A stretch of DNA of 64,000 bases from Myxococcales bacterium. GTDB lineage: Bacteria; Myxococcota_A; Polyangia; Polyangiales; JAFGIB01. Of the stretch, positions 47,264 to 62,911 are shown in pieces. The DNA is taken from contig JAOUOP010000036.1 of NCBI GenBank assembly GCA_029880325.1, positions 1 to 64,000 of the forward strand. Reading direction: 5' to 3'. The notes below the pieces were generated by a model. The model ran no database searches. It was given only the letters and a program-made list of their open reading frames with translations, and was not told where the DNA came from. Numbering within the stretch: position 1 is the stretch's first letter; every line of letters begins with the position of its first letter. A program made the translations under genes and the position numbers.

Positions 47264-48212
47264 CACAGGCACGAGGTTCGAAGAGCTTCGGGAGCACCTG
47301 GAAGACGCCCGCGAGCGCAGCAGCGGCAAGGCCTGCGTGTATGTCATCGGCTCCTTCGCCCGCGGAGAAGCCAGCGCGCACAGCGACCTCGACCTCTTCA
47401 TCGTCGGATACGGCAAGGACGCGGGCCCGCGCTACCTGTCTGGACTTGACGCGATCTGCATCAAGGCCGACTTGATCAAAGCGACCCGACAGCTGGGTAT
47501 TCCCGAGTTTTCGGGAGATGGGGAGTACCTGGAACACTACGCCATCGCCGACCTGATCAAGGCTCTGGGTCGGCCCGAAGACGATGCGAACAACACCTTC
47601 ACGGCGAGGATGCTCCTGTTGCTGGAGAGCAAGCCGCTGATCGGTTCCGACGTCCATGCCGATGCGATCGACCGAGTGCTCGAGCAGTACTGGCGGGACT
47701 ACGAAGACCACAAGGACGGTTTCATTCCGGCCTTTCTGGCCAATGACATCTTGCGCATGTGGCGCACGTTCTGTGTGAACTACGAGGCCCGCACCCAGAC
47801 CGACCCTCCGGAGCGCAAGGCCAAGCGCAAGCTCAAGAACTACAAGCTCAAGCACAGCCGGCTGCTGACCTGCTACTCGGCCCTCGCTTACCTTTCGACG
47901 GTCTACGCGCGCGCGAAAACCGTGAACCCGGACGACGCCAAGGAGATGGCGGGGCGCATGCCCCTCGAGCGACTCGAATGGATCGCCGAGCAGGGCTCCT
48001 CGGATGCCGAGCGCATCGTCTCGAGGATCCTGGAGGCATACGAAGCGTTTTTGCGAGAGACCGACGCTCCCGAAACGGAGCTCATCGAACTCTTCATGGG
48101 TCCCAAGCGAACGCGCGAGTTGCCGGATGCCAATGCGCTAGGGAACTTGATGGCCGAGCTGCTCGCCGCAGTGGGCGGCAGCAGCAGGTTCCACCGACTG
48201 CTGCTGGTGTAG
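47232..48212 (+). CDS. Nucleotidyltransferase-domain protein paired with the exonuclease
   Basis: 326 aa from ATG 47232, starting inside the exonuclease gene. Polymerase-beta-type nucleotidyltransferase motif YVIGSFARGEASAHSDLDLF (residues ~38-57) gives GS and the D-x-D metal pair; a third Asp probably lies in DAICIKADLI. The remaining ~260 residues are helical, with basic KAKRKLKNYKLKHSRLLTCY around residue 200, perhaps nucleic-acid binding. Such enzymes add NMP to proteins, RNA or small molecules; several toxin-antitoxin and defence systems use MNT-like members. It is not the CD-NTase (CBASS) layout. Opposite strand to BREX, convergent with the protease gene (35 bp). Confidence 0.82.
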   Translation: MTELIAARRASTGTRFEELREHLEDARERSSGKACVYVIGSFARGEASAHSDLDLFIVGYGKDAGPRYLSGLDAICIKADLIKATRQLGIPEFSGDGEYLEHYAIADLIKALGRPEDDANNTFTARMLLLLESKPLIGSDVHADAIDRVLEQYWRDYEDHKDGFIPAFLANDILRMWRTFCVNYEARTQTDPPERKAKRKLKNYKLKHSRLLTCYSALAYLSTVYARAKTVNPDDAKEMAGRMPLERLEWIAEQGSSDAERIVSRILEAYEAFLRETDAPETELIELFMGPKRTRELPDANALGNLMAELLAAVGGSSRFHRLLLV

Positions 48213-48247
48213 GGCGAGCGATCTCGTTCTGTCCTCACGAAGGGACT

Positions 48248-49669
48248 TCAGGGGCCAAACCGGAAGCTAGACGCGTACACCGACACCAACGCGGGGTAGA
48301 ACGCTAGATACCGCCCGCTCAAGCCGCCACCGACGATGTTCGAACGAAAGGCAACACCGAGGTAGTGGGAGCCTTTGGCCGTGTGGGAGACCGCATATTC
48401 CCCACTCGGGGGGGCGCCGAACTCACTGAGGTACGCGGCCACACGCCGAATCTGCATACCGTCCTGGCGCATAAGGGGTGCCCACATGCTGAACCGCGGA
48501 TTCTGGATCGCGTGCAAGGCACCCCTGATCTGCTCTTCGAACAGGAGTGAGCTGCGCTGAAGTTCCATCGGAGTCCGCGTGGATGCGTTGTAAACCAGGA
48601 GTGCAAGGTCACCACTGACGTCGATGAACTCGCACCCCTGCGCCCCTTGCTGACGCAGCGACATCCCTTCCGGCACCACGAAAGTCGCTCCAGACTTGTC
48701 ATGAAAGTATATATCGAAGGAGCTGGAAATCACACTCGCCGCTCCCGCCTGGCGGGCCAGCGCCAGAGCGATATTGATCTGCTCGAAAGAGAGCCTATCC
48801 GCAGTGCTCATCACCGTTTCGAGAGTCCTAGTGGCCAGATGAACGAAGCGGGTCGAATGGCACTCGATACCGCCCCCCTTGGCACCGGGCCTCCCTGATT
48901 CGGTCGCCGACAGCAACAGCTCGCTCGCCTTTGCCCCGGCCTGCTCGGGCCCATGATTACGGTCCTTCGACTTCGCCAGGTCGAAGAGCGCCGCGCTAGG
49001 CATAGCCCACGTTACCGGAATCGTCCCCTCTAGAAGGCCTCCATTTGCAACACCAATGACGCCCTTGCCGGGTACGATCAGCGGTGCTCCGGAGTCGCCG
49101 GGATAAAAGGACCCCTCCGTATTGAGCACCTTTGCCTTGAGCGATGGGAAGCCGAGCTTCTTCAAGGCGTTCAAGGCCTTGCTGGACTTTACGAGCGTGG
49201 CAACGGTATCGGTCGCCTTGGCAGTCTCTCGCAGCTGAACCTTCTTGCTCTGGGCGGTGGGGGTCTGGCCGTAGCCGATGACGCGCATGACTTCGTTGTT
49301 CTGCGGGGGCCCGTGGACGACCGCAAGCGCGGGTGGGTTGAAGCCGTTCGGTTGCGAGATCTCCACGAGGTCGTTTGCACGATCGACGAGCAATGGCTTC
49401 GAACCAAGCAAGTCGCCGCTCTCGTCTTCGATTTCGAGCTTCGTGCATCCAGAGACGACGTGAAGGGCCGTCACGAGCATGGTCTTCGAGCCGATCTTTA
49501 CGGCAAAGCCAGTACCGTGCTCATTGGTACACGTCGAGCGCACCTTGAAAACACTCCTGGTTGCGGTAGCGACGTCGCCCTGCTCTCCGTGCGCGTCGCG
49601 CGGCAGCGCAGCAAAAAGGATCGTGAGCAGCGCCGAACGCAACGCACCGATGATCAGTCTCCGTCGCAA
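48248..49669 (-). CDS. Exported trypsin-like serine protease inside the BREX locus
   Basis: 473 aa. A signal peptide (RRRLIIGALRSALLTILFAA, cleaved near AHG) precedes a chymotrypsin-fold protease: His70 in VTALHVVSGC, Asp100 in DRANDLVEI, Ser193 in SFYPGDSGAPLI. The triad is complete. The C-terminal ~230 residues are an unknown domain. The start is a TTG overlapping the upstream membrane-protein gene by 16 bp. GC is visibly lower (about 60 % in a counted 60-base line) than in flanking BREX genes (above 70 %), suggesting separate acquisition. An exported protease is not a BREX component. Confidence 0.83.
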   Translation of the reverse strand: MRRRLIIGALRSALLTILFAALPRDAHGEQGDVATATRSVFKVRSTCTNEHGTGFAVKIGSKTMLVTALHVVSGCTKLEIEDESGDLLGSKPLLVDRANDLVEISQPNGFNPPALAVVHGPPQNNEVMRVIGYGQTPTAQSKKVQLRETAKATDTVATLVKSSKALNALKKLGFPSLKAKVLNTEGSFYPGDSGAPLIVPGKGVIGVANGGLLEGTIPVTWAMPSAALFDLAKSKDRNHGPEQAGAKASELLLSATESGRPGAKGGGIECHSTRFVHLATRTLETVMSTADRLSFEQINIALALARQAGAASVISSSFDIYFHDKSGATFVVPEGMSLRQQGAQGCEFIDVSGDLALLVYNASTRTPMELQRSSLLFEEQIRGALHAIQNPRFSMWAPLMRQDGMQIRRVAAYLSEFGAPPSGEYAVSHTAKGSHYLGVAFRSNIVGGGLSGRYLAFYPALVSVYASSFRFGP

Positions 49670-50451
49670 TGCCTATCGACCTCCGTTTCGAGTGCGGCGC
49701 GGAGCGCTTCGAGTTCCTTCTGCCATCCCGGCCTGGCGCCCTCGAGGCGTAGTACGATGCTGCTGAGGGTCACCTCGGGGCGCAGCAGCTTGTTGGTCAC
49801 GTCGTCGCAGACCGTACCGTCGCTATCGCCCATAAGATTGCCGTCCGCTGGGCTCGGCTGCTTCTTGTACGGTGTTGTCGTCGCCGACACCGGATCATCA
49901 CCACCCGACAGCTCGCCTCCGCTGCTGGGACCTGCCTTCGAGGGCTGCTCCGGTGCCGTCGCCGAATACTGGAAGCCGAGTTCCATCAGGGCCAGACGGC
50001 GAGCGTGCGCATCGTCGAAGCCCGCCTCCACGTACTTGGCTTTCAGCCCCTTCGGATTCGCTGCGAGCCACCCGTGGGAACGGCCCCACAGTCCGGCAGG
50101 AGCCGCGATGGCAACGGCCACCGCAAACGCCGCAACGAGAGACAACGCTGCGCGGTGGCTGCCGGGCTTGGCATGGAGCCCAATCCAGCTGCCCCCCAAA
50201 CCGACGGCCGCGGCCGCCACCGCTCCGACGGCCGGGCTCTGGGCCAAACCGGTGAGGATTCCCACTGCCAGTCCCAACACGACACCGGCAATGGCGGGAG
50301 CCTTGCCCGAGTTTGATACATCGGCTGCCTGGATCTGAGCCTGTTGTGCTTCCACCCGTTCCTCGAGTTCGTCGAGTTGCCGGAGCAGGCGCTCCACAAG
50401 CGGATGGTCCGCTCCCATGTGGACGTGCACGCTAGGTGGTTGCTCAGCCAT
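49654..50451 (-). CDS. Membrane protein with N-terminal coiled coil, coupled to the trypsin-like protease
   Basis: 265 aa from ATG 50451 with AGGGGAG upstream. Residues ~17-45 form a short coiled coil (LVERLLRQLDELEERVEAQQ). Three hydrophobic segments follow (IAGVVLGLAVGILTGLA, AVGAVAAAAVGLGGSWIGL, SLVAAFAVAVAIAAPAGLW). The C-terminal ~130 residues are soluble with a Ser/Gly/Pro-rich stretch. No family is recognised. It overlaps the protease gene and shares its lower GC, so the two are a module: possibly a membrane sensor or anchor and its protease. It begins 140 bp downstream of the pglX stop. Confidence 0.75.
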   Translation of the reverse strand: MAEQPPSVHVHMGADHPLVERLLRQLDELEERVEAQQAQIQAADVSNSGKAPAIAGVVLGLAVGILTGLAQSPAVGAVAAAAVGLGGSWIGLHAKPGSHRAALSLVAAFAVAVAIAAPAGLWGRSHGWLAANPKGLKAKYVEAGFDDAHARRLALMELGFQYSATAPEQPSKAGPSSGGELSGGDDPVSATTTPYKKQPSPADGNLMGDSDGTVCDDVTNKLLRPEVTLSSIVLRLEGARPGWQKELEALRAALETEVDRHCDGD

Positions 50452-50591
50452 CTCCCCTGTGACCGTGGCTGTAGCTTACACGCCCGGTGCCACACGCGCT
50501 ACAGCTTTGTACGGCTCGCGATACTCTACCGGCGTCGGCGTACGACGCAGCATCGTCACCGCTCCAGAGCAGGGTTGCGCAGGGGGCTACT

Positions 50592-54572
<3,981 letters not shown>

Positions 54573-54583
54573 GGTGGCAGCGC

Positions 54584-58222
<3,639 letters not shown>

Positions 58223-58232
58223 GGCGGGAACC

Positions 58233-58858
<626 letters not shown>

Positions 58859-58862
<4 letters not shown>

Positions 58863-59659
58863 GGGGCGACACCGTCGAAGAGCTGGGCGCGGGCCCAGGC
58901 TCGAAGATCGGAATGGCGGAAGCCGAAATCCACCACGTTGCCCACGCGGCGGTATTGCAGGGACGGCAGCGCTCGCAGGCGGTCCTCGAGGATCGCCCCC
59001 TGCTGGCCCACCGAGCGCAAGTAGGGGTTGTCGGTGAGGGAGCCGTGAAAGCTGACGCCACGCAGCAGGTGCAGGAGGTAGCCCAGGGCGTCATCGGGGA
59101 TGCGGGGGTAGAGCAGCGGTCGCGGGTCGCGGCGGCCGGCGACGAGGCCTGCGGAAAAGGCGCAGGACAGCAGCTTGCTCGCCAGCTGCTTCCGGGTGGC
59201 CATCGTCCAGCGGCCCGGGCCCTGATCGGCCACCCACTGGATGACGGTGTCCCGCCGCACCTCGGGGCGCAGCGCGTCCCTGCGCTGCACCAGGTAGTCG
59301 CCGCTGAAGCTGCGGTACATGGGGTCGGTCAGCTGCAGGTGCCAGTGGCAGATGGCGGCCCGGGTTTCGGGCAGCATGTCGCGCCAGCGACGCAGCACCT
59401 CGAGCGCCTCCGGGAAGGCGTCGAAGCGCGCCCGCATGTTGATGAGCAGCACTTCGACCCAGGGCAGGCTCTTGGCACCGAACCAGTAGCGCTCGAAGGC
59501 CTGCTGGGCCCGCGGGCGCGTGTCGCCCGGGTCGACGCGCTCCCAGTAGGCGCGGGACTCGTCGATGGCGAGCGTGCACTTGAGCAGGCGGGTGTGGACC
59601 TCGGTGGTCTCGGAAGGGCGCGCGCGGGGGCTGGCGGTCGCGGGGGCCGGCACGCTCAT
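58859..59659 (-). CDS. brxA: BREX protein BrxA (DUF1819)
   Basis: 266 aa. DUF1819/BrxA layout: LKCTLAIDESRAYWERVD, then AFERYWFGAKSLPWVEVLLI, WHLQLTDPMYRSFSGDYLVQ, and a C-terminal GVSFHGSLTDNPYLRSVGQQ with RVGNVVDFGFRHSDL. BrxA is a small DNA-binding, NusB-like helical protein in type 1 systems. The ATG overlaps the brxE stop by 4 bp and its stop overlaps brxB by 4 bp. Confidence 0.93.
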
Positions 59660-60216
59660 CGATTGACCCGATAGTGCGGGAGCGGATAGCGCTCGGATAG
59701 CGGGCGCAGCGCGGCGGCGAGCTGCGCGGCGGCCTCGGCCGCGTCGTCGGGGCGCTCGCCCTTGAGGCGTCGCCCGGTCGCGGTGTTGGTGTAGGACGCC
59801 TCGCCGCGTTGTGCGAGCCAGGCGTCGAAGGCGCCCGGATCCCAGGCGGAAGTTCGCTTTGCGAGCTCCGGGAAAACCTCGGCGGGCGGCTTGCCCAGGT
59901 GTTTGAGTTCACGCAGGCGATCGTCGAGCTTTTCGTCGAGGTCGAAGCCGAGGCGGAAGAGGGAGATCAGGTGATCTGCGTCCTCGCTGCTGCTGCGTGC
60001 TGCGTCATCGACCCTGCGCGCTGCGGCGCGGGCGGCCTCGAAGACCGACCAGCGCCAGGTGTTGGGAGCGAGGCGACGCAGCAGGTCTTCGCCTCCGAAC
60101 TCGTCGACCATCCCCGTGCGCCACCAGCCGAGCCGCGGTGGGTCGCTGATCGCCTCACCCGCCCAGGCGGCGATGAGCTGGAGTTCCAGGATGGCATCGA
60201 GCTTGCTAGCGTCCAT
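59656..60216 (-). CDS. brxE: BREX protein BrxE, type 6 marker
   Basis: 186 aa from the ATG at 60216; the frame is open further upstream but without coding character. The N-terminus MDASKLDAILELQLIAAWAG with PPRLGWWRTGMVDEFGGEDL and RRLAPNTWRWSVFEAARAAA fits the BrxE family. BrxE is found in BREX type 6 as the first gene and has no known activity. Its presence here together with brxA, brxB, brxC, pglX, pglZ, brxD and brxHI fixes the type. It ends in a 4-bp overlap with brxA. A palindrome lies 68-85 bp upstream. Confidence 0.88.
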   Translation of the reverse strand: MDASKLDAILELQLIAAWAGEAISDPPRLGWWRTGMVDEFGGEDLLRRLAPNTWRWSVFEAARAAARRVDDAARSSSEDADHLISLFRLGFDLDEKLDDRLRELKHLGKPPAEVFPELAKRTSAWDPGAFDAWLAQRGEASYTNTATGRRLKGERPDDAAEAAAQLAAALRPLSERYPLPHYRVNR

Positions 60217-60709
60217 GGGCCGAGGGGGGGTCATCGGGGTTGTCGACGGCGGGCCGCCAACCGGTAGGCGGAAGTTTGTGGGGGCACCGAGACCTCGGTG
60301 CGAACGCGGCGATTGTGGCCGAGCTTTCGTGACAGGGCGCAGGCATGGTCGCGGTCTGACGAGCGGCTCGCCGGTCGGACAGCGGGACTCGCCGAGCATA
60401 CCGCCTCCCCGTCCACCGACTCCTGCCGATTCCGCCAAATGCCATGGCGCCGGGCGTCGTCGTCGTGGGGGATGGGGATGGGCATGGCTGGGTACGCGAG
60501 GCGGTGGCTTCCGCCCCCACCGCTGGCTCGAAGTGCGCAGGATGGGAATCGCCGGCCCGCCCCGCGTCGCAGCTCAGGAGGGTAACAGATTCTCGAGGCG
60601 GCCCAGCGCTCGAGCGGGGGTGAATTTTGTCCAGCGGACCTGCCGTCGGCAGGCGTCGGCTTGGTGGTGGTGGCCGAGGCCGCGCGCTCGAATGGGGCTC
60701 GATGCCGCT
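60217..60709. other. BREX upstream region, ~490 bp without a gene
   Basis: This gap between brxE and the molybdopterin oxidoreductase gene, both minus strand, should hold the BREX promoter. Short open frames exist on both strands but none has a ribosome-binding site or recognisable protein. Besides the palindrome at 60284-60301, CCTGCCG/CGGCAGG (60640-60654) forms a hairpin that could terminate the upstream gene. No WYL or other BREX regulator is present. Confidence 0.5.
60284..60301. promoter_or_regulatory. Palindrome upstream of brxE (operator candidate)
   Basis: GCACCGAG-AC-CTCGGTGC is a perfect 8-bp inverted repeat with a 2-base spacer, 68 bp upstream of the brxE start. Its form and place suit a dimeric repressor site. 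No regulator gene is adjacent; the palindrome could also be an mRNA hairpin. Confidence 0.4.
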
Positions 60710-61897
60710 CTACCCACCCACGCGAAACATCAGCGGCGTCGACTCGCCCTGCTGGCCGGCGCTGTCGTGCACGCGCAGCTCGATGCGGTGCTCCCCCGGC
60801 ACCAGCTCCAGGCGCTTGCGCCACACCGTCCACACGCCGCGCATGGGAAAACCAAAGCGCTCCGGCTGGCCCAGCTGCACGGCCTGGTCCAGCTCCGGGA
60901 AGTCTTGGCGTAGCTGCGATAGCTCCGAGAGTTCAGCCGGCTCGAAGCTCCCGCCATCGAGGGCGAGCTCGACGCTTTCGACGGCGCCGTGGCCGCTGAG
61001 GGCGAAGCCGCAGAGTTCGACCGGGCCGGCCTCCAGCATTTCGGAGATGCGGTGGCTGGTCACCGCCGCCACCGCTTCCATGGTGGCGTCGTCGGGGTAG
61101 CCCTTGGCCTGGTACTGGCCGATCACGGCGTCGTCGGCGCTGACTTCGATGCGCTGGATGAACTTGGTGTTCTTGTAGCCGTAGCGGTCGGCCAGGAGCA
61201 GCCGAAAGGGGAAGCCCAACTCCCGGGGCAGGCGCTGGCCGTAGATGCGGAAGACCAAAAGCGGCTCGAAGATGTCGTCCGGGCCGGCGTAGATTTCTTC
61301 GATGGGCAGGCTGTTTTCGAAGCCGTCGGCGCCGAAGAAGCGCACGCGCTTGGCCTGCGCGCGCTGGGCGCCGGCCCGCTCGAGCAGCAGGCGCAGGGGG
61401 ATGCCGGTCCAGATCGCCGTGCTGCGGAAGCCCAGCACGCACATCAGGGTGTTGAGCACGGTGACCTGGGCTTCGGTGTCGGCTTCGAGGTCGGCGAGCC
61501 GTAGCTCGGTGGGCGTGTCCACCAGGCCTTCGATGCGCAGGGCGAAGCTCTCGGCGTCGAGCTCGGGCAGGCTCCAGCCCTCTACGCTGGCGGCGCCGCC
61601 GAACTGGCGGAAGAAGTCCGGCAGCGGCGTCAGGAATTGCAGGCAGCCGTCGCCCCGCGCGCGGACGCCCGCGTCGGGGTTCGCGGCGGCGTCGATGTTG
61701 GCGTCCTTGCCAGCGTCCTTGCCAGCGTCCTTGCCAGCGTCCTTGCCAGCGTCCTTGCCAGCGTCGAAGCCCTCCGGGGAGACGTTGCAGCCGAGCCAGC
61801 CGCTGGCAATCCCGCTGGCAACACCCCCCAGACCGACGACGCCAAGCCGGCGCACGAAGAGCCGGCGCGACAGCAGCTGCAGCGGGTCTGTGGCCAT
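60710..61897 (-). CDS. Tat-exported molybdopterin-dependent oxidoreductase lipoprotein (YedY/sulfite-oxidase-like)
   Basis: 395 aa from the ATG at 61897. The leader has twin arginines (LLSRRLFVRRLGVVGLGG) and a possible lipobox (GWLGC, Cys37). A DAGK x5 linker follows. The oxidoreductase molybdopterin domain (PF00174) spans ~85-300: FALRIEGLVDTPTELRLADL, then VLNTLMCVLGFRSTAIWTGI with Cys153 as the likely Mo ligand, LLLADRYGYKNTKFIQRIEV. A C-terminal Mo-oxidoreductase dimerisation-like Ig domain ends it (LDGGSFEPAELSE, WTVWRKRLELVPGEHRIELR). Periplasmic or surface redox enzyme. No heme partner (YedZ) is next to it. Substrate unknown. Confidence 0.85.
   Translation of the reverse strand: MATDPLQLLSRRLFVRRLGVVGLGGVASGIASGWLGCNVSPEGFDAGKDAGKDAGKDAGKDAGKDANIDAAANPDAGVRARGDGCLQFLTPLPDFFRQFGGAASVEGWSLPELDAESFALRIEGLVDTPTELRLADLEADTEAQVTVLNTLMCVLGFRSTAIWTGIPLRLLLERAGAQRAQAKRVRFFGADGFENSLPIEEIYAGPDDIFEPLLVFRIYGQRLPRELGFPFRLLLADRYGYKNTKFIQRIEVSADDAVIGQYQAKGYPDDATMEAVAAVTSHRISEMLEAGPVELCGFALSGHGAVESVELALDGGSFEPAELSELSQLRQDFPELDQAVQLGQPERFGFPMRGVWTVWRKRLELVPGEHRIELRVHDSAGQQGESTPLMFRVGG
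61701..61760 (-). repeat. Five 12-bp tandem repeats encoding DAGK
   Basis: GCGTCCTTGCCA is repeated five times perfectly (plus strand), coding DAGK units on the minus strand between the lipid anchor and the catalytic domain. The unit is a multiple of three, so slippage changes linker length in four-residue steps without frameshift. Confidence 0.9.
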
Positions 61898-61971
61898 CGC
61901 CGCGAAGATAGCGCAATCCCGACACCCCCCTTGCAATTGCGCGCACTTCGACCGAAAAAGCCGCCGTTTCG

Positions 61972-62847
61972 ATGTCCCAACAGCAGCAAATCCGTCCCCG
62001 TCGTAGCGTTCTCTACATGCCCGGCTCCAACGCCCGAGCCCTGGAGAAGGCCAAATCCATCCCCGCCGACGCCCTGATCCTCGATCTCGAGGACGCCGTC
62101 GCCCCCGACAAAAAAGACCTGGCGCGCGAGCAGGTCTGCGCCGCCGCGCGCTCGGGCGAGTACGGCTACCGCGAGATCGCGATCCGCATCAACGGCCTGG
62201 ACACCGCCTGGGGTCACGAGGATCTGCGCGCGGCCGCGGCCGCCGGCCCCGACGCGATTCTGGTGCCGAAGATCGACGGCGCCAGCATGGTGCGGCAGGT
62301 GGAGGCGGTGCTGGAGTCGATTCCCGGCGCCGAAAACACGCGCCTGTGGGCGATGCTGGAGACCCCGCGCGGGCTGTTGCGCGCCGAGGGCATCGCCGGG
62401 GCCAGCAAGCGCCTGGAGGTGCTGGTGATGGGTACCAACGACATCGCCAAGGAACTCAAGGCCGCCCACCGCTCGGGCCGCGGCCCGCTGCTGACGAGCC
62501 TGGGCCTGTGCCTTTTGGCCGCCCGCGCCCACAATCTGGTGATCCTCGACGGCGTCTACAACGACATCCAAAACGCCGAGGGCTTCCGCACCGAGTGCGA
62601 GCAGGGCGCCCAGATGGGCTTCGACGGCAAGACCCTGATCCACCCGAGCCAGGTCGATCCCTGTAACGCCGTGTTCTCGCCCACCGAGGAAGAGACGGCC
62701 ACCGCGCGCAAGATCATCGCGGCCTTCGACGCCGCCGTCGCCGAGGGCAAGTACGTGGCCACGGTCGACGGGCGCATGATCGAAAACCTGCACGTCGAGC
62801 AGGCCAAGCGCGTGGTCGCCATGGCCGAGGCCATCGCCTCGCGCTAG
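61972..62847 (+). CDS. HpcH/HpaI family CoA-ester lyase (CitE/malyl-CoA lyase-like)
   Basis: 291 aa. Family blocks: RRSVLYMPGSNARALEKA, ADALILDLEDAVAPDKKDLA (acidic metal site), IAIRINGLDTAWGHEDL, AILVPKIDGASMV, LWAMLETPRGLLRA with metal-binding Glu, VLVMGTNDIAKEL, and MGFDGKTLIHPSQVDPCNAV. This resembles citryl-CoA lyase beta subunit and L-malyl-CoA or beta-methylmalyl-CoA lyases. Which CoA ester is cleaved cannot be told. No citD or citF adjoins, so it is not a citrate lyase subunit. It is divergent from the oxidoreductase gene (74 bp between starts). Confidence 0.9.
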   Translation: MSQQQQIRPRRSVLYMPGSNARALEKAKSIPADALILDLEDAVAPDKKDLAREQVCAAARSGEYGYREIAIRINGLDTAWGHEDLRAAAAAGPDAILVPKIDGASMVRQVEAVLESIPGAENTRLWAMLETPRGLLRAEGIAGASKRLEVLVMGTNDIAKELKAAHRSGRGPLLTSLGLCLLAARAHNLVILDGVYNDIQNAEGFRTECEQGAQMGFDGKTLIHPSQVDPCNAVFSPTEEETATARKIIAAFDAAVAEGKYVATVDGRMIENLHVEQAKRVVAMAEAIASR

Positions 62848-62911
62848 TCGCTGCGCCGCTTCCCTCCCCGCGACGGCGGTAGTAGGCTCCGCGCGCCCCG
62901 AGGGTGCTGCC

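Noticed and set aside
47232..48212. Nucleotidyltransferase as a CBASS cyclase
   Set aside because: No CBASS effector or Cap2/Cap3 genes, and the C-terminal layout does not look like a CD-NTase; paired with an exonuclease instead.
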